Shown here: one piece after another, positions 53,894 to 62,602 of the stretch
How positions within the stretch are numbered: the stretch's first letter is position 1
Layout: each line of letters starts with the position of its first letter
Origin: Blautia sp. An81
Lineage (GTDB): Bacteria > Bacillota > Clostridia > Lachnospirales > Lachnospiraceae
Direction: 5' to 3'
Assembly (NCBI RefSeq): GCF_002161285.1
Contig: NZ_NFHH01000010.1
Location: 1-64,000, forward strand
DNA: 64,000 nucleotides
The notes under the pieces: generated by a model
What the model was told of the DNA's origin: nothing
Database searches by the model: none
The model's input: only the letters and a program-made list of their open reading frames with translations
Position numbers and translations under genes: made by a program

Positions 53894-54752
53894 CTATTGT
53901 TTGTTGGGTTGAAACACTACCCTTTGATCTTCCTGGTATACGCATCTTGCCGGATTTCCTTCTGCCCTGTATATTTTGTGATGCTTCAGGTCATAGATTA
54001 CAGACCAGACCGTATCCTTTCCTGTGTCTCTGTCATACTGACAGATAAAACCTTTTTTCCCTGACAAAAGTTCTTTTGCAATAGAAATATCCATCTGCGG
54101 AGCTTCCCGGCTTAAAGTTTTCTCCATGGTCTCATATCTCTGCGAAGAAAGCCAATCGTCCACTTCCCCTGTATTCCATTTTTCCAGCTCCGGCGAATGA
54201 AAACGGTTGACCGTGCATACATAAGGCCGCTCCTCTTCTGGTTTCCGTATATGGATACCATCTGCACAGCACTCAATCACAGAGATATCTCCCGTCAGGT
54301 CAGCTACTGTAAAGGTCTGTGCTGAAGCAATAGGAATTTTGTACAGCCATTTTATGACTATAAGAATCTGAGGTAAAATCGTAAATCACATTTTTATTGA
54401 ATTCTTCAATTTCTGTCAGAAAATCACTGTTCCGTCCAAGAAATAACTGCTCTTTGCTGGAAACCGAAAAGCAGGAACAGTGTTCTGCCGGAGGCATGGC
54501 ATACATACTGAACAACACTGCCTGAATCTTTTCAGAGCTGCTTTTCTGCCCTTCTGAAAGTCCCCGGATTTCTTCCAGTATTTCCGGGAAAAACTTCTCA
54601 TAAACGGGACGGCACTGCCTTCCAAAAGCTATCCTCTCTTCTGTAATAGGAAAAGGCACCTGATCTAAAATATAATTTCCGTAACCTGCCAGCAGAGAAC
54701 CCCACCGAAAACCGATTTCATAGTGGTGCCCTTTAAATCTTAAATGATTCAT
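53894..54752 (-). pseudogene. C45-type acyltransferase/peptidase, deleted and frameshifted
   Basis: The N-terminal 140 residues from ATG 54752 (AGGAG upstream) read as a linear-amide C-N hydrolase: HLRFKGHHYEIGFRWGSLLAG, then the nucleophile cysteine region PPAEHCSCFSV and GRNSDFLTEIEEFNKNVIYDF. The frame then ends. From about 54345 the next frame carries the C-terminal part: PIASAQTFTVADLTGDISVIECCADG, RPYVCTVNRFHSPEL, to 53894. About 80-100 residues that join these parts in intact homologues are missing, and the join is out of frame. Confidence 0.88.
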
Positions 54753-54847
54753 AATAAACTCTCCTTTATCAATAGTGAGAGCCGCCGGCAACTCTATGTA
54801 CAGAGTAACGGAATATAAATTTATTGTCAATGCTTTTCACTTTTCAG

Positions 54848-55270
54848 CTATTCTCTGCTCTGAATGAACTCATCCACTGCTTTTTTGCATTTTTTTACAG
54901 CTTCCACATACTCCTCAATATCTTCTTTTTCTACTACAATGCTTTCATCTCCCGGATATCTTGTAGTAAAATACAATCCATTAACAAGGTTCAAGGACTG
55001 ACGGTCTAATTTTATATCCGGCAGATAGCTTAAAATATATTTAGAAAGTTTTGTTAAGTTATGGGTCCTTAATAACTCTGTCTTTTTTGCATTTTCGTTG
55101 GAATCATTTGGAACAATATACTCTTCAATGATATGTTTTAAATATTTTTCGCATGTTTCCTGTGCCATTGCTCCCATGGCATTTCCTACTAAACCCTGTT
55201 CATATGCTGCTATTAAAAAATTAAAATTATTATCTGCGAAATCATAATATGTCTTCAGATCTTTTGCCAT
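54848..55270 (-). CDS. HEPN domain protein
   Basis: A 140-residue all-helical protein of the HEPN type: LKTYYDFADNNFNFLIAAYEQGLVGNAMGAMAQETCEKYLKHIIEEY, then RTHNLTKLSKYIL and GLYFTTRYPGDESI. It is encoded directly after, and overlapping by 16 bases, an MNT-type nucleotidyltransferase. Such pairs are known as toxin-antitoxin systems in which HEPN is the toxin. The RxxxxH RNase motif is not clearly seen, so toxicity is uncertain. Confidence 0.85.
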   Translation of the reverse strand: MAKDLKTYYDFADNNFNFLIAAYEQGLVGNAMGAMAQETCEKYLKHIIEEYIVPNDSNENAKKTELLRTHNLTKLSKYILSYLPDIKLDRQSLNLVNGLYFTTRYPGDESIVVEKEDIEEYVEAVKKCKKAVDEFIQSRE

Positions 55271-55608
55271 ATTTGTTTTCCTTCCTGCAAAATATTTCTA
55301 TAATAAGTCTGGCTGCTTTTTTTCCAATCATCTCCAAACACAACCTTCAGATCTATCTCTGGCGCATCTATATCTTCTTCTGTTATGCTGCCTTTTAAAT
55401 ATATGATTTCTCTTTTGATTTCACGATTTCCTTTTTTCTCAGGATCAAGAACAAGCAGAAGATCAATATCACTGTTCCATTTTTCTGCTCCACGGGCAGT
55501 GCTGCCATAGATATACAATTCTTTCACATAACGGGCAAGCCTGGAACAAAGTATTTTCTGCTCTGCCAAACGCAAAGCTTTATCATGCCGTACACTTCTC
55601 AACTCCAT
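55255..55608 (-). CDS. MNT-family nucleotidyltransferase
   Basis: A minimal nucleotidyltransferase of 117 residues. The catalytic motif is YIYGSTARGAEKWNSDIDLLLVLD (GSxxRG..SDxDL, near residues 34-55), with the third acidic residue in APEIDLKVVF. In HEPN/MNT pairs this protein neutralises the HEPN partner by AMP transfer (shown for some homologues). AGGGGG seven bases before ATG supports the start. Confidence 0.87.
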   Translation of the reverse strand: MELRSVRHDKALRLAEQKILCSRLARYVKELYIYGSTARGAEKWNSDIDLLLVLDPEKKGNREIKREIIYLKGSITEEDIDAPEIDLKVVFGDDWKKSSQTYYRNILQEGKQIWQKI

Positions 55609-55667
55609 CCTTTTGCCCCCTTTCTAAAAAAATTATAACATCGAAAAGTATTTCTGTCATTCCATTT

Positions 55668-56288
55668 TTATCTTCTCCTGCTCCTCACCCAGATTCCCAG
55701 TCCGATCATCAATATTCCTGCTGCTCCCTGTACCGCCTTCCCGGTATAGTCTCCCAAGGTCATAGAGAAGAGATAGAATACGCCCAGCTTCTCTCTCCCT
55801 GCAGAGATACAGAGCATATAGTAGAGAACAGGAATCATATAGCCAATAACGATCTGATCTGTCAAGGCATAGATAAGCAGTCCCAGGCCTCCCAGGAAGA
55901 GCATGCCGCCCAGCGCTCCCAGATAGTTTTTTCCAAAGGCAAACTGGCAGTTTCCCATCTTCATCACGGCCATGTAAAGGGCCAGGAGCGCCATAAGGGC
56001 ACCTACCGCCTCCAATACCCGGATCCCATAGACCATCCAGGCTCCTGTATATTTGGAATCTGTCAGGTCACGGATATTCTGGTCCTGTTCCGGAAGAAAC
56101 ACCGGGGTAATAAGAATCACTCCCAGAAATACCGGATAATATTCCAGTACCTTTGCGCTTTCCTGCTGGTTCAGATTTTCCAGACCAATAAAAAGAGGGG
56201 ATAGAAGAAGCAAGGCTGCACAGAGCAAAAAATGCGCCGGAAGATTAAACTTCAGATTTTCTTTTCCGATAGCTGCGTATTTTTCCAC
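55668..56288 (-). CDS. ABC exporter membrane protein (second subunit)
   Basis: About 206 residues with five to six hydrophobic segments (NLPAHFLLCAALLLLSPLF onward). I chose GTG 56288, with AGGTGGG six bases upstream; the longer ATG start at 56327 overlaps the previous gene further. I do not recognise a named family. It is the last of three genes with an ATPase and a larger permease and probably belongs to that exporter. Confidence 0.68.
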   Translation of the reverse strand: MEKYAAIGKENLKFNLPAHFLLCAALLLLSPLFIGLENLNQQESAKVLEYYPVFLGVILITPVFLPEQDQNIRDLTDSKYTGAWMVYGIRVLEAVGALMALLALYMAVMKMGNCQFAFGKNYLGALGGMLFLGGLGLLIYALTDQIVIGYMIPVLYYMLCISAGREKLGVFYLFSMTLGDYTGKAVQGAAGILMIGLGIWVRSRRR

Positions 56289-57522
56289 GGAAATCCCACC
56301 TTCCCTTTCTTTTTTCACTGTAAACAATTACGGTAAGGACCAACAGCGCCAGGGCCAGCAGAAAGTAAAAAATACGGTTAGCCGCTAATTGGGAGAAATG
56401 GTCCAGAAATATCTGTCTGCCTCCTATACTGTTAAAGCGGAGGACCAGATGGAGTCCAAAATCCCCTGTGGCCAGGCCTGTATTTGATCCTGCAAAAACA
56501 TCTCCAAACCACCAGATTCCCTGGACCAGAATGGCCAGAGGGCTGCTGCCAATATCTGTAAGGAACATTCCCAGGGCAGAGACGATGAGTATCTCCGGCA
56601 GAAGCCATCCGAATACAACCGGCATAAATGCCAGATAATCTACAGAAACCTCCAGTCCTCTGGCATATGCGGCACATTGGAACAATGTGTAAAAGGAGGC
56701 CAGCAATACAGGCAGGATCATCATAAAATTCATGGAAAGCCAGCGGCTTAGAACGATCTTGCCTGAAGAGGCGGTTCTGGTATAGATCAGTTCTTCCATT
56801 CCGGCTCTTCTGTCTCTCAGTTCTCTGGTAACTACCAGAAATACCGGCAGGATTCCCAGGGCGATACCCATATAGTCGCCAAAGAGTCTTGCGTAGCCTC
56901 CTGTAATCTTATCGTCATATAAAAAACTATTATATTCCTCCATTGCCTCTTCGTAAGTAGCAGGAACCGAGTACCCCTGTTCATAACTGCTTTTTTCAAA
57001 GTCCGAACCAGGTCCTAATATCTGGCAGATCCGCTCCATCTTCTCCTGAAATTCATCGTAAGATAAAGTATCCGAAGGCTCCAGGATCAGAGGCTGCATA
57101 TAGGCATCCAGATAGCCCTCAGCCTGTTTATAGCTTTCCATTTCCGTATCTATTTTTCCCCTGAGTTCTTCTAAGGCCAGCCCGGTGCATTCCCCAAGGA
57201 TATTCCAAATTTCCTCTTTCTCCCGGCTGCTTAAAGAAACATATTTTACAAAGCCTGCCGGATAGGTGCTCCATTCATCATAGTACAGGTTCTGCCCCAG
57301 GATTCCCAAGGTCTGTTCCATGATCACCTCCTTATCTGTAGAAGTCACCATACCATAAGTATCTACCTCCCCTTTTACAGGCTTTCTCTGAGAATCAAAT
57401 CCCGGATTCCCCATCTGGGTGAAGAAAAACAGCAGCAGGCAGAGAACATAAACCCAGTAGATCAGACTTTTTCCTGTCTGTGCACATTCTTTTTTAAAAA
57501 GCTCAAAGAACAATTTTCTCAC
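56245..57522 (-). CDS. ABC exporter permease
   Basis: About 425 residues with an N-terminal helix, a long extracytoplasmic region (about 45-225) and then about five further helices. This layout fits ABC-2/lantibiotic-type permeases. The start is probably GTG 57522 (or TTG 57513), overlapping the end of the ATPase gene; the ATG at 57657 would place 45 residues inside it. Substrate unknown. Cotranscribed with the ATPase. Confidence 0.75.
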   Translation of the reverse strand: MRKLFFELFKKECAQTGKSLIYWVYVLCLLLFFFTQMGNPGFDSQRKPVKGEVDTYGMVTSTDKEVIMEQTLGILGQNLYYDEWSTYPAGFVKYVSLSSREKEEIWNILGECTGLALEELRGKIDTEMESYKQAEGYLDAYMQPLILEPSDTLSYDEFQEKMERICQILGPGSDFEKSSYEQGYSVPATYEEAMEEYNSFLYDDKITGGYARLFGDYMGIALGILPVFLVVTRELRDRRAGMEELIYTRTASSGKIVLSRWLSMNFMMILPVLLASFYTLFQCAAYARGLEVSVDYLAFMPVVFGWLLPEILIVSALGMFLTDIGSSPLAILVQGIWWFGDVFAGSNTGLATGDFGLHLVLRFNSIGGRQIFLDHFSQLAANRIFYFLLALALLVLTVIVYSEKRKGRWDFRGKIRSYRKRKSEV

Positions 57523-58390
57523 CTGCCTTCTTCTCCATGAGATACATATAGGCGTCTTCTGTTCCTGCTTCACAGGAAATCGCCCCCTTAAAAGGCAGTT
57601 CTTCTGCCAGAAAACGGACATGCGCATTATTCCCTGAAGAATGGATTTCTGTGACATTATATTCTTCTTTAAACTCGGGAAGTTCCCTGCGGCTGATCTG
57701 TGCAGTATAGACTTTCCCCTCTGCCATTTTATTCAGCTCTCTCACAGTTCCCCGGTAAAGGATTTTTCCCTTATCCATGATCCCAATCTCATCACAGGTG
57801 GCTTCAATGTCCCCCACAATATGGGTAGACAGCAGTACGATCCTGTCCTGGGCAATTTCACATAAAAGGTTCCGGAACCGCACCCGCTCCTCCGGGTCCA
57901 GCCCTGCTGTAGGTTCGTCTACAATAAGGACTTTCGGCTCGTGGAGAATAGCCTGAGCGATGCCCAGTCTCCTTTTCATTCCCCCGGACAGGGCTTTGAT
58001 TTTTTTGTTTCTGTCTTCCTGAAGATTTACTTTCTCCAAAAGTATCGGAATCCTCTTTTTCCGGAAGTCTTTTTTCAGACCGGAAAGAACCCCCAGGTAA
58101 TCCATGGCTTCATACACTGTCATATTGGGATACATGGAAAAGTCCTGAGGGAGATAGCCTGTCATCTGCCGGATTTTTGCCCGGTCTTCCACAGGGACGC
58201 CGCATATCTCCACTCTGCCTCCCTGTTTCTTCTGGAGTGCGGCCAGAATTTTCATCAAAGTAGTTTTCCCCGCTCCGTTTCTGCCCAGCAGGCCGAACAT
58301 TCCCTGAGAGATTGTAAGATTCACATGGTCCAGAGCGTGTTTTTTCCCATAGTATTTGTCTAAATTTTCAATCCGTATCTGCATTTCCAT
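57503..58390 (-). CDS. ABC transporter ATP-binding protein
   Basis: ATPase of the exporter. Walker A is GRNGAGKTT near residue 37, the signature is ALSGGMKRRLGIAQ, and Walker B is VLIVDEPTAGLDP with the switch histidine in STHIVGD. The C-terminal extension to 295 residues is typical of bacitracin/lantibiotic-type exporters. It heads a three-gene operon, with a promoter upstream that shares sites with the neighbouring regulator gene. Confidence 0.92.
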   Translation of the reverse strand: MEMQIRIENLDKYYGKKHALDHVNLTISQGMFGLLGRNGAGKTTLMKILAALQKKQGGRVEICGVPVEDRAKIRQMTGYLPQDFSMYPNMTVYEAMDYLGVLSGLKKDFRKKRIPILLEKVNLQEDRNKKIKALSGGMKRRLGIAQAILHEPKVLIVDEPTAGLDPEERVRFRNLLCEIAQDRIVLLSTHIVGDIEATCDEIGIMDKGKILYRGTVRELNKMAEGKVYTAQISRRELPEFKEEYNVTEIHSSGNNAHVRFLAEELPFKGAISCEAGTEDAYMYLMEKKAGEKIVL

Positions 58391-58476
58391 ACTTCTGTCT
58401 CCCTTCTGTCTTTCTGTAGGATTTCAGATTCTATGTTTTCAGGATGTAATGGTTTCAAACCTTTCACCCTGCTCCT

Positions 58477-58507
58477 ATCATAAAGAGAACTTCTCTATTT
58501 TCTCCCT
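58477..58507 (-). promoter_or_regulatory. ABC operon promoter with regulator-type repeats
   Basis: Minus strand: repeats AGGGAGAAAAT (58507-58497) and AGAGAAGTTCT (58496-58486), three bases, then -10 TATGAT (58482-58477). The -35 box is replaced by the repeats. The second repeat and the distance to -10 match those at the response regulator promoter. Confidence 0.55.
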
Positions 58508-58546
58508 ATTTTTTTATAAGAATTTCGAAAGACATCCGGAAAATCT

Positions 58547-59680
58547 TTATATCTCAAAAGAAGCAGAAACAATTGCTCCTGGTTTCTGGCTCTGATTGGC
58601 AACGCTGAAGTCTCCGCCGTGGACCTGGCAAAGAGTTTTGCAGATGTGAAGCCCCAGGCCAAAATGTTCTTCCTCCTGTACGTCTCCGTAATAAGGCTCC
58701 AGGGCTTTGCTCAAACCGTCCTGGGAAAAACCGTCCCCATCGTCTTTCACGTAAAGGTAGAGATATTGTTTTCCTGTTCTTTGTTCTGCTTCCAGTTCTA
58801 CCTCTATGGATCTTTTAGCGTAGCGTATGGCATTGGAAAGAAGATTATCCAATACTTCCAGGATAAGATTTTCATCAAAACGACCTCTTCCTGCCAAAGA
58901 GGCTGGAGTCAGGGACAGTTGTATCTCTCCTCCCAAAGACAGTGATTCCAGGATCCCCCGTATTTTCTGGTAAAGGCTCTCAAGGTCTCTTGTTTCCCTT
59001 TCCACCGGATAATCTTCCAGGCTCCGAACCGTCTTCATTGTCCTGGAAAAACTGGTCAGCCTCTCAAGCTGCCCCGACATCAGTCCCAGTACCTGGACCA
59101 TTTTGTCCATATTTACTCTGCCTTCGGGCAGATATCTGGCTAAAAATTCTGAATATCCTTTCAGTACTGTCAGTGGAGTCCTCAGATCATGGGCAAAGGC
59201 GGCATTAAGCTTCTTCTGATTTTCAATGATCTTCCACATTTCTTCGTATCCTTCTTCTAAATTTTCCCGCATACTGTCCAGAAGTCGACAGAGCTCTCCC
59301 AGTTCGTCCCTGCTGTCATATTCCAGGACAAAGCTCAGATTTTGGTTCCGGAACTCTTCTACCCCTTCCCTTATTACCTGAATAGGCTTTTTCAGCCTTC
59401 GATGGTAAAACAGCGCCAGCATAAGGCACATGGAGACTCCCATATAAAAATAGCCTGCCCAATGACCTAGGAAAGTCCAGATTCCCGCCTCCCAGTCAGT
59501 CATATTCAGGCTGCCGGAAATCCACATAAAAATATGCCGGTCACAGATTCGGACTGTAAGTATGGTAAGAACCATAGCCGCTCCTGCAAAAAATATCAGG
59601 TAGGCCATGGCTGCTTTTAGCAGGGGCAGATTTTTCACCTTGTTTCGTATCTTTATAAACTGTTCATCTATCCAATCCAT
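58547..59680 (-). CDS. sensor histidine kinase
   Basis: Two N-terminal membrane helices (about 25-45 and 70-92) flank a short extracellular loop. A HAMP-like segment is followed by the dimerisation histidine H164 in AFAHDLRTPLTVLKGYSEF. The ATPase domain has NLILEVLDNLLSNAIRYAK and DDGDGF..HFGLGLHICK. Length 377. Its start overlaps the end of the response regulator gene by 13 bases. A short sensor loop next to an ABC exporter fits sensing of cell-envelope stress (inference). Confidence 0.93.
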   Translation of the reverse strand: MDWIDEQFIKIRNKVKNLPLLKAAMAYLIFFAGAAMVLTILTVRICDRHIFMWISGSLNMTDWEAGIWTFLGHWAGYFYMGVSMCLMLALFYHRRLKKPIQVIREGVEEFRNQNLSFVLEYDSRDELGELCRLLDSMRENLEEGYEEMWKIIENQKKLNAAFAHDLRTPLTVLKGYSEFLARYLPEGRVNMDKMVQVLGLMSGQLERLTSFSRTMKTVRSLEDYPVERETRDLESLYQKIRGILESLSLGGEIQLSLTPASLAGRGRFDENLILEVLDNLLSNAIRYAKRSIEVELEAEQRTGKQYLYLYVKDDGDGFSQDGLSKALEPYYGDVQEEEHFGLGLHICKTLCQVHGGDFSVANQSQKPGAIVSASFEI

Positions 59681-60351
59681 TTATAGCCAACTCCCCACAT
59701 AGTTTCAATATACTCCTTTTCAGACACTGCACTGAGCTTATTCCGTATCCTGCGGATGTGCTCCATAATAATACTGTTGTCCCCTTCTCCGTCGATTCCC
59801 CGGACCCTCTCATAAATTTGTTCTCTGCTGAAGACCTGTCCCGGATTCATGGACAGCAGCTCCACAATGTCAAATTCTGTCTTGGTCAGCCTGACCGGCT
59901 TGTTATGATATTGTATCTGCCGCTGGCTGTAGGAAATAAAAAGCTGTTCTTCCTTTTCTTCTTCCAGTTCTCTGTGCCCTGTGCTCCGCCTCTCTCTGCG
60001 CAGATGAGCCATAACCCTGGCCCCCAGTTCCTCGATGCTGAAAGGCTTCAGGATATAATCGTCTCCTCCCATAAGAAAGCCGTTGATCCGGTCCTGCTCC
60101 TCTACTTTTGCAGTGAGAAACAGAATCGGGCAGTTTACCTTTTCACGGATTCTCCTGCATACCTCCAGTCCATCAATATCCGGAAGACTGATGTCCAGCA
60201 ATATCAGGTCAGGCGCCTGGGAAAGAGCCAGCTTCACAGCTTCTTCCCCTGTCCCTGCAGTCAAAACCTGATATCCCTGGATCTCAAAATAATCTCTCAA
60301 CAGCCAGAGAATTCCTTCTTCATCGTCTATGATCAAAAGCTTTTGTTCCAT
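59668..60351 (-). CDS. OmpR/PhoB-family response regulator
   Basis: A receiver domain (IIDDEEG with the acidic pocket at D9-D10, phospho-acceptor D53 in LILLDISLPDIDG, switch lysine in YILKPFS) is joined to a winged-helix DNA-binding domain from about 130 (RLTKTEFDIVELLSMNPGQVFSREQIYERV, IIMEHIRRIRNKL). Length 227 is typical. It is the first gene of a two-component pair and probably regulates itself and the nearby ABC exporter. Confidence 0.94.
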   Translation of the reverse strand: MEQKLLIIDDEEGILWLLRDYFEIQGYQVLTAGTGEEAVKLALSQAPDLILLDISLPDIDGLEVCRRIREKVNCPILFLTAKVEEQDRINGFLMGGDDYILKPFSIEELGARVMAHLRRERRSTGHRELEEEKEEQLFISYSQRQIQYHNKPVRLTKTEFDIVELLSMNPGQVFSREQIYERVRGIDGEGDNSIIMEHIRRIRNKLSAVSEKEYIETMWGVGYKWIG

Positions 60352-60419
60352 TTTCCACCTCTCAAACGCAGACAGCCGTCAATGGGATAACATTTCTGAG
60401 ACCATTTGGCGGCTGCCTG

Positions 60420-60466
60420 AAAAATTCTCTGTTTTATTATAACGCAAAATTCTCTACAAAATCTCT
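60420..60466 (-). promoter_or_regulatory. response regulator promoter with 11-bp direct repeats
   Basis: Minus strand: AGAGATTTTGT (60466-60456) and AGAGAATTTTG (60455-60445) are adjacent in tandem, followed by three bases and -10 TATAAT (60441-60436). A third copy, AGAGAATTTTT (60430-60420), lies just downstream. Tandem 11-bp repeats replacing the -35 are typical of OmpR/PhoB-type activation. Confidence 0.6.
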
Positions 60467-60534
60467 ATATCTAAGCTTAATTTTATTTCTAACAGAATAT
60501 CTTCAAGCACTGGTTTCTTTAAAAGAAATCGGCA

Positions 60535-61361
60535 TTACAGACTGTGGTAAATGGGACTCATGCCTTCATAAGTGCAGAAATACCGAAATCCCAGATTTCT
60601 CAGCAGTTCTTTTGTCTCTTTGATATATGCGCCAAGCTGTTCCGGTCTGTGGCTGTCACTGCCGATGGTCAGGATTTTTCCTCCCAGGTCACGATAAAGC
60701 TTCAGGATGTCTGTGGAAGGCATGGTATCCTGCGCCCGTATCTGTGAGAAGAAGTATTAATCTCAATCCCCTTTCCCTCAGCAATGACCATCCTCAGAAT
60801 TTTTTCTACTATGGGTTTTATTTTTTCAAAAGGGTAGATTCCCGCCTCGTCGTACCTTGCGATCAGGTCCATATGGCCCAGTACGCTGTAATTTTTGTAC
60901 TTCTTTATTACAGCCAGAATTTCCTCATAATATCCCAGGTTATATTCCTCCTGAGGCTTTCCTCTCTGAAAATCCTGGGTCCAGAATTCTTTATCTTCTA
61001 CCTGATGAATGGACAGGATAATAAAGTCAAAGGGATATCTTTGAAAAAGACTTTCAAATTCTGGAACCGTATGCCTCTGTACTCCAAATTCCATGCCGGT
61101 GCGTATCCGGATCTTATCTCCCCAGGTTTCTTTCATCTGCCGGATTTTTGCCATATATCTGGGATAATCTACATTGGCTATGGGTTCACCCATCCGGTAG
61201 CTGATCTCCCCCTGGTCCCAGTCTTTTTTTACTCCGTAATCTACATGATCTGTGATACAGATTTCTTCCATTCCCATCTGTACAGCATCTCGGATCACAT
61301 CTTCCATTGGATAAACAGAATCGTCACTGAATTCTGTATGTACATGATAATCTGCAAACAT
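60535..61361 (-). pseudogene. hisK: histidinol-phosphatase (PHP family), frameshifted
   Basis: The N-terminal 205 residues read as a PHP-family histidinol phosphatase: metal motif DYHVHTEFSDDS (residues 4-15), ITDHVDYG, GMEFGVQ, LSIHQVED, LGHMDLIARYD and EINTSSHRYG. The frame is then lost at about 60733-60737. The next frame resumes at once with DTMPSTDILKLYRDLGGKILTIGSDSH and runs to the normal C-terminus. The total (827 bases, one short of a multiple of three) fits loss of a single base. It would otherwise encode about 275 residues of the histidine pathway. Confidence 0.87.
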
Positions 61362-61510
61362 TTATAAACCTCCCTGGCCGGAATACAGCAATCCCTGGCT
61401 GCTTTTTCCAGCATGATTTTATATACAAATTTTAACCTGACCTTCCCTGCTTTTCTATCAGATTTCTGGCCGGATATATAAATATCCTGTAAATATACAG
61501 TTTCCTCTAT

Positions 61511-61539
61511 TTGTTATGCCGCCAAAGTTTTGCTATAAT
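61511..61539 (+). promoter_or_regulatory. promoter of the 2-hydroxyacid dehydrogenase gene
   Basis: -35 TTGTTA (61511-61516), 17-base spacer, -10 TATAAT (61534-61539), 48 bases before the start codon. Confidence 0.65.
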
Positions 61540-61587
61540 GGAATACAGTAAGTATAAACTGTAAAGAAAAAGGAGAACTCTGTTGAT

Positions 61588-62523
61588 ATGAAAATCGTAT
61601 TTTTAGACGCGAATACTCTGGGAGAAGATATTGACTATACCCCCTTTCAGGAGCTTGGAGAGGTGGTAAAATATCCTTTCAGCTCTTCTGAAGAAGTTCC
61701 CCAGCGTGTCCAGGACGCAGACGTAATTGTAGTTAATAAGGTTTTGGTCAATGAAAGCGCCATCTCCGCTGCCCAAAATCTGAAACTGGTCTGCGTCACC
61801 GCCACAGGCACCAATAATCTAGATAAAGATTACCTGGCTCTTAGGGGTATCCAGTGGAGGAATGTAGCCGGATACTCCACAGAATCTGTGGCCCAGCACA
61901 CTTTTGCCCTGCTGTTCTATCTTTTGGAAGGGCTTCGTTACTATGATGACTATGTGAAAGAAGGCCATTATGTGAATGACCGTATTTTTACCCATTTCGG
62001 CCAGACTTTCCATGAACTTAACGGGATGACCTGGGGAATCCTGGGACTTGGGGCTATAGGCCGGAGAGTGGCGGATATTGCCAGTATGTTCGGCGCCAGG
62101 GTAATCTATTATTCTGCTTCCGGAGCTCCTGCCCAGGAGGGGTATCATCAAGTAGATTTTAATACAATGCTGAAAGAATCGGATATTCTCTCCATCCATG
62201 CCCCTCTGAATCAATATACGGAAGGTCTCATGGACCGGGAAGCCTTTGAAAAAATGAAAACTTCAGCTATCCTCCTGAATCTGGGAAGGGGGCCCATTAT
62301 CCGGGAGGCTGATCTGGCTCAGGCTCTGAATGAAGGTAAGATCAAAGCTGCAGGCCTGGATGTACTGTCCAGTGAACCTATGGCACCTGACAGTCCTTTC
62401 CTGTCCGTAAAAGATAAAAATCGGCTGCTGATCACCCCTCACATAGCCTGGGCTGCAGTGGAAGCCAGACAGAGACTGATGAAGATCATCGCTGGGCAGA
62501 TCAAGGATTTCTTTAACTTATAG
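61588..62523 (+). CDS. D-2-hydroxyacid dehydrogenase
   Basis: An NAD-dependent oxidoreductase of the D-isomer-specific 2-hydroxyacid family, reducing a 2-keto acid. The nucleotide-binding motif is GILGLGAIGRRVADIASMFG near residue 150. The catalytic arginine is in LNLGRGPIIREADL, the glutamate in LDVLSSEPM and the histidine in ITPHIAWAA. The 311-residue length is normal. It resembles glycerate dehydrogenase/hydroxypyruvate reductase-like members, but the substrate cannot be fixed. It is monocistronic, with promoter and terminator. Confidence 0.9.
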   Translation: MKIVFLDANTLGEDIDYTPFQELGEVVKYPFSSSEEVPQRVQDADVIVVNKVLVNESAISAAQNLKLVCVTATGTNNLDKDYLALRGIQWRNVAGYSTESVAQHTFALLFYLLEGLRYYDDYVKEGHYVNDRIFTHFGQTFHELNGMTWGILGLGAIGRRVADIASMFGARVIYYSASGAPAQEGYHQVDFNTMLKESDILSIHAPLNQYTEGLMDREAFEKMKTSAILLNLGRGPIIREADLAQALNEGKIKAAGLDVLSSEPMAPDSPFLSVKDKNRLLITPHIAWAAVEARQRLMKIIAGQIKDFFNL

Positions 62524-62550
62524 GGAACAGATTCCTGCTCCAGGACTGCA

Positions 62551-62602
62551 AAGAATCCCGCCTTTTCATACAAAATTCTGTAATGAAAAGACGGGATTCT
62601 TT
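62551..62602. terminator. bidirectional terminator
   Basis: AAGAATCCCG.CTTTTCAT pairs with ATGAAAAG.CGGGATTCTT (18 bp with one mismatch), with TTTTAAT on the plus side. It ends the dehydrogenase transcript and overlaps the end of the convergent yccF-like gene. Confidence 0.85.

Noticed and set aside
53842-53915. Short frame reading DSTFGKLPVVMKDVL before a stop, overlapping the end of the C45 pseudogene
   Set aside because: It looks protein-like, but no start, homologue or longer context could be identified.
58356-58595. 79-codon plus-strand frame in the ABC/kinase intergenic region
   Set aside because: No ribosome-binding site; the region is better explained as a promoter with regulator repeats.
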